A DNA stretch of 21,602 nt, taken from the NCBI GenBank assembly GCA_030429325.1, contig JAUICT010000002.1, forward strand, positions 1 through 21,602. The letters run 5' to 3'. The notes beneath the pieces are model-generated. The model made no database searches, was not told the origin of the DNA, and saw only the letters and a list, made by a program, of their open reading frames with translations. A program made the translations under genes and the position numbers. This document shows positions 7,337 to 14,481 of this stretch, piece after piece. Numbering within the stretch: position 1 is the first letter of the stretch; every line of letters begins with the position of its first letter. Source of the DNA: Bacteroidia bacterium (lineage in GTDB: Bacteria > Bacteroidota > Bacteroidia > Flavobacteriales > Flavobacteriaceae).

Positions 7337-8323
7337 TTACCCACCGATAGAGGTCATTGAATTGTCAAAAACGGTATTGGAATGCTCGTTTTGTGCTTCA
7401 AATCCGGTTTTGGCCCTCGAACCAATGGTTTTTAAAATGGTTTCCTTTACCTTTTCTTCTGATGATTCGCCACGAATCATATCCCGGAGATTGGCTTTGG
7501 GTTTTCCATACAAGCAGGTGATGATATCCCCGGTGGCCGTAATCCGCAAACGGTTACAACTACCGCAGAACGTTCTGCTGAAAGATGGGATAATGCCGAA
7601 AGTGCCTACATGGCCATCAATCTTATAATTAATGGATGTGGACTCTTTGGGCGATTCCAGTTTTTGGTAATTGGGGAAAGTGCCTGCAATGTGTTCCAGT
7701 ATGGCCTTATAGTTCCATTTGATGGTGTTGAAGTTTTTGCTTCCTCCATTGAATGGCATTTCTTCCAAAAATCGGACGGAAACCTTATGGTGTTTCATCA
7801 CATCCAAAATAGGGATGATGTCCTGCTCATTCTGCCCTTCCAAAACAATGAAATTGATGCGTACATTAAAACCTTCGGTAATCAACCGGATTAAGTTGTC
7901 ATGGACGGTATCAAACTGTTTTCTGCGGGTAATGCGCTCAAACGTTTCCCGGTTGATGGAATCCAAACTCACATTGATATTGGTCACCCCCAATTGTTTG
8001 AGTTCATCAATATGTGGGCCGATCAATGTGGCGTTGGTCGTGACCGAAATGTCATTCAGCCCTTCCAGCTGTGCCAAATGGCGTAGCAACACCATTAAGT
8101 CTTTACGCACAAAGGGTTCACCTCCCGTGATACGGATTTTATCAATACCCTGGGAAACCAAAATCTCGCTGACTTTTTTAAGTTCCGGGATGGAGAGCAA
8201 TCTATCATTTTGGACAAAGTCTATCCCTTCGGAGGGCATACAATAGTTGCAACGTAGGTTGCATCTGTCGGTTACCGCCAATCGTAGATAATTAATTTGT
8301 CTTCCGTGATTGTCTATCAACAT
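7337..8323 (-). CDS. moaA: GTP 3',8-cyclase MoaA
   Basis: A radical-SAM enzyme of 328 residues that, with MoaC, turns GTP into cyclic pyranopterin monophosphate, the first step of molybdopterin synthesis. The N-terminal cluster motif is CNLRCNYC (C21, C25, C28), followed by RITGGEP and SVTTNAT. The C-terminal [4Fe-4S] ligands are in FCGSCNRLR (C253, C256) and C270. The protein ends in the required Gly-Gly tail (SMTSIGG), so it looks intact and active. It follows moaD after 48 bases, the widest gap inside the operon. No obvious Moco riboswitch fits in that gap. moaC is not in the window. Confidence 0.97.
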   Translation of the reverse strand: MLIDNHGRQINYLRLAVTDRCNLRCNYCMPSEGIDFVQNDRLLSIPELKKVSEILVSQGIDKIRITGGEPFVRKDLMVLLRHLAQLEGLNDISVTTNATLIGPHIDELKQLGVTNINVSLDSINRETFERITRRKQFDTVHDNLIRLITEGFNVRINFIVLEGQNEQDIIPILDVMKHHKVSVRFLEEMPFNGGSKNFNTIKWNYKAILEHIAGTFPNYQKLESPKESTSINYKIDGHVGTFGIIPSFSRTFCGSCNRLRITATGDIITCLYGKPKANLRDMIRGESSEEKVKETILKTIGSRAKTGFEAQNEHSNTVFDNSMTSIGG

Positions 8324-8371
8324 AAATCTAAATAACTGCTTTGTAATGGAAAGATACCGATTTTATGCGGA

Positions 8372-8397
8372 TTATCCCCCACTGACGGGGGGGATAA
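8372..8397 (-). other. GC-rich hairpin spanning the moaD stop codon
   Basis: A 9-bp perfect inverted repeat (TTATCCCCC at 8372-8380 against GGGGGATAA at 8389-8397) encloses an 8-base loop. It is formed by the codons for the C-terminal Pro-Pro-Val-Ser-Gly-Gly and the stop. No T-run follows in the direction of transcription, so it is not a standard terminator. It could slow ribosomes at the stop, protect or mark an mRNA end, or reduce moaA expression relative to the genes before it. Part of it is dictated by the conserved protein tail, but the codon choices make the pairing perfect. Confidence 0.5.
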
Positions 8398-8626
8398 GCG
8401 CAATCTCATCGTAGGAATTGATGGCATCGTCATCATCGGCATAGTTGTGGTTTACGGCCACGGCCAAGGAGGACAATTTGTTGAGTTCTGGGTAGTTGTT
8501 TCCCAAAAATTGTTTCAATTCCCTTACGGTTTTTGGTATTTGTTTACCGGTTACACTGGATGTGGGAACAGACAAAGTGGGACTGCCCACAATGTCCTTC
8601 GTGATTCCAAACAAAAGTATCGTCAT
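8372..8626 (-). CDS. moaD: Molybdopterin synthase sulfur carrier subunit MoaD
   Basis: A protein of 84 residues with a ubiquitin-like fold, starting with the strand MTILLFGITKD and ending in the diagnostic PPVSGG tail. The terminal Gly is adenylated by MoeB, thiocarboxylated, and then donates sulfur through molybdopterin synthase. The MoaE partner is not encoded in this window. The gene starts four bases after the hydroxylase large subunit stop, so the two are certainly co-transcribed. The last codons including the stop fold into a strong hairpin, listed separately. Confidence 0.93.
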   Translation of the reverse strand: MTILLFGITKDIVGSPTLSVPTSSVTGKQIPKTVRELKQFLGNNYPELNKLSSLAVAVNHNYADDDDAINSYDEIALIPPVSGG

Positions 8627-8630
8627 ATAA

Positions 8631-10868
8631 TCAACCTATAATTTCTTTTTCTGGTACTTTTAAAAGTTCTGGTGTTTTGGTAAATGGTTGTTTATAAAGT
8701 CTATTTCCTGTGGCGGATTTAAATGCATTGGCCACAGCACCTCCAGCTGGTGGCAGTGTGGGTTCGCCCAAACCGGTAGGTGAAAGCCCATTGTCTATAA
8801 AATGGGTTTCCACAACTGGGGCGTCCTTAATCCGGAGCAATTGATATCTGTCGAAATTATTGGCGGTGGGCTTCCCGTCCTTAAATGCCAATTCCCCGAA
8901 CATGGAATGTCCTACACCGTCCAATACACCGCCTTCCACCAAGTTTTTGGCTCCCAAGGGATTTACCACAATACCGCAGTCCACCACACAGGTGATTTTC
9001 TTGAGCACGGGCTCCCCATTTTCAATCTCTACATCGGCCACTTCGGCTACATGGGTGTTATGGCAGTAATAGTTCACAAAGCCTTGGTGAACGTGTTCTG
9101 GCTTTTTGCCCCAACCTGATTTTTCAACCGCTACTTTGATGACTTCTTTCATGCGTTCTGGGGAATACTGGATACGTTCATCCTCCTCAGGTTTTACGTT
9201 ATCCAACAAATCCAATCGCAATTGTATTTTATCCACTTCCATCAGTTCAGCCAGCTCATCGAAGAAACTTTGTTCGGCATAGGCCAAAAAGTTGGTATAT
9301 GGGGCACGCCATGCGCCTGTGGTGATGTTACTGTCATATTTGGCAACATCCACTTGGTAATTTTCTATGGCACCAGCTGGGAAGAAATTGGGCACTAGTC
9401 CGTACATGTTGGAGTTCACGGCAGCCTCTTTTAAGTGGTAGGCCGTTACTTTTCCATCTTTCACTCCTGCTTTAATACGGTATTTGATGGACATTCTGTA
9501 GATTCCATCTTCCATATCTTCCTCTCTGGAGAAAACCAACTTTACAGGTTTCTTGGCTTTATCGGCAATTTCAGCAGCTTCAATGGCAAAGTTACCATAG
9601 AGTCTTCGACCAAAACCACCACCAATACGGGTCATTTCCAAATGGATATCATCGGCTTCGCGGCCTAACAATTGTGCCACAAAACCAGCAGTGCCTTCTG
9701 GAGTTTGTATAGGGCCCACTAGGTGCACTTTCTCTTCGGTTACATTTGCGAAGAAATTCATGGGTTCCATACAGCTGTGCGGCAAGAAAGGGGATTCATA
9801 GGTGCGTTCCAGCACTTGGTCCGCTTCTGCCAAGGCTTTTTTTACGTTGCCGTCCGAACGTAAGGTCTCAAACTTGTTTCCATCCAAAAGGTTGGTCAAT
9901 ATTTTGTCATGTTCCTCGGTGCTTTCAGCTTTGGTTACCTCTTCCCATTCGGCCTTGATGGTTTTTTTGGCTTTCATGGCCTCCCATGTAGAGTTGGCGA
10001 GCACTACTATTTTATCACTGTCACTTATAATGCCTGTAATTCTTGGGACTGCTTCTGCAAGTCCTCGTAGTTTTTCACCTATGGTGAAGATGTCCACCAC
10101 GCCGGGCATGGCCCTTGCGGCGGAATCATCATAGGAAACCAATTTTTGTCCAAAAGCAGGTGGACGCAGTACTGAGGCATAGACCATGCCCTCAGTTTTG
10201 TAATCCATCCCATAAAGAGATTTTCCAGTGATGATTTTATCAATATCCACATTTGGGGTGTCTTTCCCCATAATCTTATATTCCGAAGTTTTTTTCAAGG
10301 GAACATTCTCAGGGACTTCAAGCTGTGCGGCATCTTTAACGACATCGCCATAGCCCAGGGTTTCTCCTGCTGCATTGGTAATGACCCCTTCGCTCACGGT
10401 ACATTCCGATGGGTCCACGCCCCAGCGTGCCGCTGCTGCACTGACCAACATCTGTTTGGCCGCAGCCCCGGTCTGGCGTAGGGCATCCCATCCAAATCGG
10501 ATGGATTGGCTACCCCCAGCCACCTGTCGGGTATAATTATTGGTATCCAGAATACCTTGTTCCACATACACATTGTCCCAAGCCACATCGAGTTCCTCGG
10601 CAATGATCATGGGCATGGAAGTCTTTACCCCCTGCCCTACTTCGGGATTGGGGGAAAATATGGTGACCGCACCATTGTCTGCAATTTTGATAAAGGCATT
10701 AAAGTCGTTGTAGTCCAAACTGGCCAAATCTATGGCGGGTTCGGCAATGACCTTAGGTTTGCACGCCTGGAAAAGGTTGAAGCCAATGAGCAGACCTCCT
10801 CCGGCCAAGGAAGAGTTGCGCAAAAAGGCCCTTCTATTTAAAGTGTTGAATGTATTGTTAGTTGACAT
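8631..10868 (-). CDS. Tat-exported molybdenum hydroxylase large subunit (IorB/aldehyde oxidase type)
   Basis: A protein of 745 residues in the xanthine dehydrogenase family, branch with isoquinoline 1-oxidoreductase beta subunits. The N-terminus has a twin-arginine signal (NRRAFLRNSS, R12-R13), a hydrophobic stretch and a possible lipobox ending at C36 (LFQAC). Molybdopterin-binding landmarks include NPEVGQGVKTSMPMI (near 74), RIGGGFGRRL, TGAWRAP and the C-terminal TGLGEPTLPP, whose Glu (about 702) is the expected catalytic base. It should hydroxylate an N-heterocycle or aldehyde in the periplasm, passing electrons to the Fe-S partner and then to the respiratory chain. No FAD subunit is nearby. 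The small subunit gene is 28 bases upstream and moaD 4 bases downstream. The substrate is not predictable. Confidence 0.93.
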   Translation of the reverse strand: MSTNNTFNTLNRRAFLRNSSLAGGGLLIGFNLFQACKPKVIAEPAIDLASLDYNDFNAFIKIADNGAVTIFSPNPEVGQGVKTSMPMIIAEELDVAWDNVYVEQGILDTNNYTRQVAGGSQSIRFGWDALRQTGAAAKQMLVSAAAARWGVDPSECTVSEGVITNAAGETLGYGDVVKDAAQLEVPENVPLKKTSEYKIMGKDTPNVDIDKIITGKSLYGMDYKTEGMVYASVLRPPAFGQKLVSYDDSAARAMPGVVDIFTIGEKLRGLAEAVPRITGIISDSDKIVVLANSTWEAMKAKKTIKAEWEEVTKAESTEEHDKILTNLLDGNKFETLRSDGNVKKALAEADQVLERTYESPFLPHSCMEPMNFFANVTEEKVHLVGPIQTPEGTAGFVAQLLGREADDIHLEMTRIGGGFGRRLYGNFAIEAAEIADKAKKPVKLVFSREEDMEDGIYRMSIKYRIKAGVKDGKVTAYHLKEAAVNSNMYGLVPNFFPAGAIENYQVDVAKYDSNITTGAWRAPYTNFLAYAEQSFFDELAELMEVDKIQLRLDLLDNVKPEEDERIQYSPERMKEVIKVAVEKSGWGKKPEHVHQGFVNYYCHNTHVAEVADVEIENGEPVLKKITCVVDCGIVVNPLGAKNLVEGGVLDGVGHSMFGELAFKDGKPTANNFDRYQLLRIKDAPVVETHFIDNGLSPTGLGEPTLPPAGGAVANAFKSATGNRLYKQPFTKTPELLKVPEKEIIG

Positions 10869-10896
10869 GATTCTGTTTTTAGGTGAAAAGCTGGTA

Positions 10897-11358
10897 TCAA
10901 TCCATATTCTCCGCTGCGATCTGCACCGCTTTGCGAATTCTGGTATAGGTAGCGCATCGGCAGATATTGCTGTTCATGGCGTTCTCAATGTCCTCTTCGG
11001 ACGGATTGGGGTTTTTCGCCAAAAAAGCGGAAGCGGTCATGATCTGTCCCGCTTGACAATACCCGCATTGGGGCACATCCACTTCTTTCCAAGCTTCTTG
11101 AACAGGATGTGTGCCATCCTCTGATAGCCCTTCGATGGTGGTAATGGATTTCCCATCAATCTGGGCAAGGGTAAGGGAACAGCTTCTCATGGCAGTGCCA
11201 TCAACATGGATGGTGCATGCGCCACATTGGCCAATTCCACATCCGTACTTGGTGCCCACAAGATCAAGGTGATCACGTAGCACCCATAAAACAGGGGTGT
11301 CTTCGGCCACATCTACTGTTTTGGATGCGCCGTTGACATTGATTTGATACGTTGGCAT
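10897..11358 (-). CDS. Molybdenum hydroxylase [2Fe-2S] small subunit (IorA/CoxS type)
   Basis: A protein of 153 residues with two [2Fe-2S] domains. The plant-ferredoxin-like cluster uses C40, C45, C48 (GCGIGQCGAC) and C60; the helical second domain uses C98, C101 (QCGYC), C133 and C135 (NICRC). All eight ligands are present. It carries electrons away from the molybdenum site. It has no signal peptide, so it is probably folded onto the large subunit in the cytoplasm and exported with it by the Tat system (inference from known Tat hitchhiking). It is the first gene of the operon, so expression probably starts in the 175-base gap that follows its ATG. Confidence 0.95.
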   Translation of the reverse strand: MPTYQINVNGASKTVDVAEDTPVLWVLRDHLDLVGTKYGCGIGQCGACTIHVDGTAMRSCSLTLAQIDGKSITTIEGLSEDGTHPVQEAWKEVDVPQCGYCQAGQIMTASAFLAKNPNPSEEDIENAMNSNICRCATYTRIRKAVQIAAENMD

Positions 11359-11374
11359 AGTTTTTTGATTTGAA

Positions 11375-11407
11375 TGAATATAGTTTGTATGCTGTTGAAG
11401 TTACCAA
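11375..11407 (-). promoter_or_regulatory. Tentative promoter for the molybdenum operon
   Basis: On the minus strand, TTG (complement of 11405-11407) is followed after 22 bases by TATATTCA (complement of 11375-11382). This is a partial match to the Flavobacterium pattern TTG-17/23-TAnnTTTG, with two mismatches in the -7 box. The ATG of the small subunit is about 16 bases further on. The whole 11359-11533 gap is AT-rich and separates divergent genes, so a promoter must lie here, but this exact site is a weak call. Confidence 0.2.
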
Positions 11408-11533
11408 AAAATGAATCCAACGCTTCTTTTTTAACAAGAGAGACGTTTTTTTAACTTTTCTTTAAATCTATTGTGCATTTCGAAAATAATTTTTGTACCA
11501 ATTGAACGTTCTGCATGTTGAACCTTAATTTTT

Positions 11534-12634
11534 ATGAAAATGAAAAACGTACTTCGTTATTTTTTCCTAACCTCCTTAGTTCTTGTATTTTTCTCTTGTG
11601 GCAATGCTGATGATGATGTAAACTTCAACATCAATGATGGTGAATTGGGTCAGGGCAAGGAGCCGGATGACTGTCTAGGCTTTAGTGATAATGAGTTGTT
11701 ACTTTCCATACAGGACCAGTTTACCACCTTACCGGGAAAAGTATCCATTCTCTTTAAGGTTTCAGATGATATGGGAAATCCTATTTCTGGATTAACAGCC
11801 GACCAGTTCACCATTTATGAGCAAGGTAGAAACGATGATTGTTTCAATATTATATCCTCCTCGGAGTCGCAGGCGCGAATTTCTCCAAACTCCCAAGTAT
11901 TCAACAACAATACGTTATTGGTGTTGGATTTGAGCAATAGTGTATTGGAAGGCAGTTTAGAGGAGTTAAAATCTGCTTCCATCAGCTTCATCAATAATGT
12001 AATGCCCACAGGTGAAGATGAAACAGGCTCATTTAAAATGGCCATTTATTGGTTTGATGGAGAAGATGAGCTCCATGCATTGAATCCTTTGACCTCATCC
12101 GCAGATGAATTGACCGCTGCCATCAATGGCATTACTTCAGACATAAGCAATGACCCTTCAACGGATTTGTACGGTGCAGTGATCAAGTCTACCAAAAAGG
12201 CGGAAGATTTGCTCAAAGAGAATAACAATAGTGAAATCATTGGAGCTGCTTCAATCGTATTGTTTACGGATGGAACGGACCAAGCTTCCCGATATAAAGA
12301 GGCTGATGCCCTAAAATCTGTAGAGAATGCCAATAGAAACATTTCTTACTTCTCCATCGGACTCGGTGCGGAGATAGATACCGAGGTGTTGACCAAAATC
12401 GGGAAGACCGCCAGTGTGTTTGCTTCCAATAAAGAGGAATTGGAAAACACCTTCAACCAGATTTCCCAACGAGTGGCAGAACAAGCCAACAGTTTCTATC
12501 TTTTTGAGTATTGTACCCCAAAACGTGATGGTAGTGGCGAAAGTAACTTGGTCATTCAGTTGACCGATGGCAACAGCAAAGGTGCCGTTCAGACCAAATT
12601 CAGTGCCAATGGATTTACTGGTGGTTGCGAGTAG
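11534..12634 (+). CDS. VWA-domain lipoprotein
   Basis: A protein of 366 residues. A lipoprotein signal ends at C22 (VFFSCGNA), followed by an acidic linker. A short Ig-like or carboxypeptidase-regulatory-like region (about 55-110, with SDDMGNPISGLTADQF) precedes a von Willebrand factor A domain (about 127-320). The metal-ion site is intact: DLSNS (D132, S134, S136), a Thr near T210 and the FTDGTD Asp (D246). Besides the lipidated Cys there are four cysteines (47, 103, 327, 365) that could form disulfides. VWA lipoproteins bind protein partners through Mg2+ or Ca2+. The partner is unknown. It is divergent from the molybdenum operon and 51 bases upstream of the DUF1080 gene. Confidence 0.85.
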   Translation: MKMKNVLRYFFLTSLVLVFFSCGNADDDVNFNINDGELGQGKEPDDCLGFSDNELLLSIQDQFTTLPGKVSILFKVSDDMGNPISGLTADQFTIYEQGRNDDCFNIISSSESQARISPNSQVFNNNTLLVLDLSNSVLEGSLEELKSASISFINNVMPTGEDETGSFKMAIYWFDGEDELHALNPLTSSADELTAAINGITSDISNDPSTDLYGAVIKSTKKAEDLLKENNNSEIIGAASIVLFTDGTDQASRYKEADALKSVENANRNISYFSIGLGAEIDTEVLTKIGKTASVFASNKEELENTFNQISQRVAEQANSFYLFEYCTPKRDGSGESNLVIQLTDGNSKGAVQTKFSANGFTGGCE

Positions 12635-12685
12635 TGGGACTTTTGAATAATCCCTATCTTGGGCGTCATAATTAATAAATAAACT

Positions 12686-13633
12686 ATGACTTTCAAGAAA
12701 AAAACCTTGTACACTTTTTGTTGTGCCCTATTCCTTGGGGCTGTCTTTGCGATGAATGCCCAGAATAAGATTCCATTGGAAGGTCGATGGGATTTGGAAA
12801 TGGAATTTGAGGGAAAGACGGTTCCTTCTTGGTTGGAGATAAAACATTCCGGACACGCAACGCTTATAGGTCGCTTTGTTTTTGCTTTTGGCAGTGCCAG
12901 ACCTATTGCAGAGGTAAAAACTTTTGGTGACAATCAATTTTCTTTTAGCATTCCCCGTCAATGGGAGCCAGAGGGAACCGATATGGTCTTTCATGGGGCA
13001 TTGGTAGATGGTAAGCTAAAGGGTACCATGATCTATACTGATGGGTCCGTGAACCATTGGACAGGTGTTAGAGCCCCTAAATTGGCGTACACCGAAAATC
13101 CAAAATGGGATAAACCCATTGAAGTGTTCAATGGAAAAGACCTTGCGGGATGGCATACCGACCGTGACCCAAACCAGTGGGTGGTCAAAGATGGCATTCT
13201 CACCAGCCCGGAGTCGGGAGCCAATTTGATTACTGATGAAAAGTTCCAGGATTTTAAACTACACGTCGAGTTCCGTTATCCAAAAGGAAGTAACAGTGGC
13301 ATTTACCTTCGTGGAAGGTATGAGGTACAAATTGAGGATGATGAAGGATTGGAACCTTTGGATATCTACATTGGTGGTGTTTATGGATTCTTGGAGCCTA
13401 CAGAAAATGCAGCCAAAGCTGCCGGGGAATGGCAGACTTACGACATTACTCTGATTGGACGTAGGGTTTCTGTGGTACTTAATGGGAAACCTGTGATTAC
13501 CGATGCCACAATTCCCGGGATTACTGGTGGAGCCTTGGATAGTAAGGAAGGAGAACCGGGCCCATTTATGATCCAGGGTGACCATGGCCCAATTGAATAC
13601 AGAAGCTTTGTGGTCACTCCACTGAAGAAATAA
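12686..13633 (+). CDS. Secreted two-domain DUF1080 (3-keto-disaccharide hydrolase family) protein
   Basis: A protein of 315 residues. A Sec signal peptide covers about 1-26 (core LYTFCCALFLGAVF, then MNAQ). Residues 28-130 are a beta-rich domain of about 100 residues (GRWDLEMEFEGK, GALVDGKLKGTMIY). The DUF1080 / 3-keto-disaccharide hydrolase jelly-roll domain follows (about 143-312) with VFNGKDLAGWHT, WVVKDGILTS, FKLHVEFRYPKGSNSGIYLRG and a C-terminal EYRSFVVTPL strand. The domain occurs in many Bacteroidota and Planctomycetes secreted proteins and is linked to sugar binding or 3-keto-glycoside cleavage. The specific substrate is not visible. It lies in the same direction as the VWA gene and converges on another DUF1080 gene, with a shared terminator. 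Confidence 0.88.
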   Translation: MTFKKKTLYTFCCALFLGAVFAMNAQNKIPLEGRWDLEMEFEGKTVPSWLEIKHSGHATLIGRFVFAFGSARPIAEVKTFGDNQFSFSIPRQWEPEGTDMVFHGALVDGKLKGTMIYTDGSVNHWTGVRAPKLAYTENPKWDKPIEVFNGKDLAGWHTDRDPNQWVVKDGILTSPESGANLITDEKFQDFKLHVEFRYPKGSNSGIYLRGRYEVQIEDDEGLEPLDIYIGGVYGFLEPTENAAKAAGEWQTYDITLIGRRVSVVLNGKPVITDATIPGITGGALDSKEGEPGPFMIQGDHGPIEYRSFVVTPLKK

Positions 13634-13652
13634 TTATGTATTGATCGAACAT

Positions 13653-13686
13653 AAAAAAAAGCCGGAATTAATTCCGGCTTTTTTGT
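13653..13686. terminator. Bidirectional intrinsic terminator
   Basis: A perfect 18-base palindrome, GCCGGAATTAATTCCGGC (13661-13678), is flanked by a run of A on the left (13653-13660) and of T on the right (13679-13684). It gives a stable stem followed by a U-tract on either strand. It sits in the 55-base gap between the 3' ends of two convergent DUF1080 genes and should end transcription from both. Confidence 0.92.
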
Positions 13687-13688
13687 GC

Positions 13689-14294
13689 TTATGATTTTAA
13701 GGGTGCAATCTTAATGTTGCGCCAATTTACTTTAATGCCGCCACCATCATGAATCTGAAGTGCTATGGAACCTTTTCCTTCTCCAATCTTTTCATCGGTC
13801 AGTGTAACCATTTCAACGCCATTCAACCATGAGGTGATTTTAGCTCCTTCTGCGCGGATTTTCATGGTGTTCCACTCCCCCATTTTAAGGTTTTTGTCTT
13901 TCTCTGGGTCTGGTTTGATCAACCAGCCACGACCATAGGATTCATAGATTCCTCCGGTATCCTTACCTGGAGGGGCCACTTCCACTTGCCAGCCACTTAC
14001 TTTGGTGCCATCAACAGTAGAACGGATAAATACACCACTATTGCCATTGGCTTCTTGTTTGAATTCCAAAGTCAACTCAAAATCATCATAAAAATCATTG
14101 GTAGACAGATATCCATATCCGGCTTTTGGTCCACTTTCACAAATAAGCAGACCGTCTTCCACATACCATTTCTCATCTCCATGAACGGTCCAGCCGTCCA
14201 GATTTTCCCCATTGAATAATTCGATTGTGTTTTGTTGGGCACAGCCCACTAACGAGATACATGCCAACAAAAGGCCAAAAAAAGTTAGTTTCAT
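13689..14294 (-). CDS. DUF1080 (3-keto-disaccharide hydrolase family) lipoprotein
   Basis: A protein of 201 residues. A lipoprotein signal ends at C18 (ISLVGCAQQ), so it is probably anchored in a membrane. The rest is a single DUF1080 jelly-roll domain: IELFNGENLDGWTVHG, WYVEDGLLICES, FELTLEFKQEANGNSGVFIRS, GEWNTMKIRAEG and a final VNWRNIKIAPL strand. It is a single-domain form, in contrast to the two-domain secreted paralogue encoded convergently on the other side of the terminator. Upstream of its ATG lies a 22-base-period tandem repeat that probably contains its promoter or operator. Confidence 0.9.
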   Translation of the reverse strand: MKLTFFGLLLACISLVGCAQQNTIELFNGENLDGWTVHGDEKWYVEDGLLICESGPKAGYGYLSTNDFYDDFELTLEFKQEANGNSGVFIRSTVDGTKVSGWQVEVAPPGKDTGGIYESYGRGWLIKPDPEKDKNLKMGEWNTMKIRAEGAKITSWLNGVEMVTLTDEKIGEGKGSIALQIHDGGGIKVNWRNIKIAPLKS

Positions 14295-14327
14295 AATGTA
14301 ATGATGGTTTCTTGATTTTAAGATTTT

Positions 14328-14368
14328 GAAAAGATACTGAAACTTTTCGGAAAAGATACCGAAACTTT
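14328..14368 (-). repeat. Tandem 19-bp direct repeat, period 22 (candidate operator/promoter)
   Basis: Two copies of GAAAAGATACYGAAACTTT lie at 14328-14346 and 14350-14368, differing at one position. The 22-base period places them on the same face of the helix. The first copy plus two bases also forms an inverted repeat, GAAAAG-N9-CTTTTC (14328-14348). Read on the minus strand, each copy contains TATCTTTT, close to the Bacteroidota -7 element TAnnTTTG, ending 34 to 60 bases before the ATG of the DUF1080 lipoprotein. Tandem regulator binding at a promoter is the simplest reading. Confidence 0.6.
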
Positions 14369-14481
14369 AAGGGGTAATACAAAGCTCAGAGTAGGGTTTT
14401 GGTACCAACTAATTGTTTATTAGGTAGAAACAGCAACTAAATTACATCCCAAAAACTAACATCTAACTCAAAAAAAATATC

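Noticed and set aside
8324..8371. Moco riboswitch or separate promoter before moaA
   Set aside because: The gap is only 48 bases, too short for the known Moco RNA element. The TATCTTTC on the minus strand has no -33 partner at normal spacing.
11487..11495. TAATTTTTG considered as the -7 box for the VWA gene
   Set aside because: The spacing inside the box is off by one and no TTG lies 17-23 bases upstream, so the site is not supported.
13661..13678. 18-base palindrome considered as a recombination or insertion-sequence site
   Set aside because: Its A-run and T-run flanks and its location between convergent genes fit a bidirectional terminator. No transposase or target duplication is nearby.
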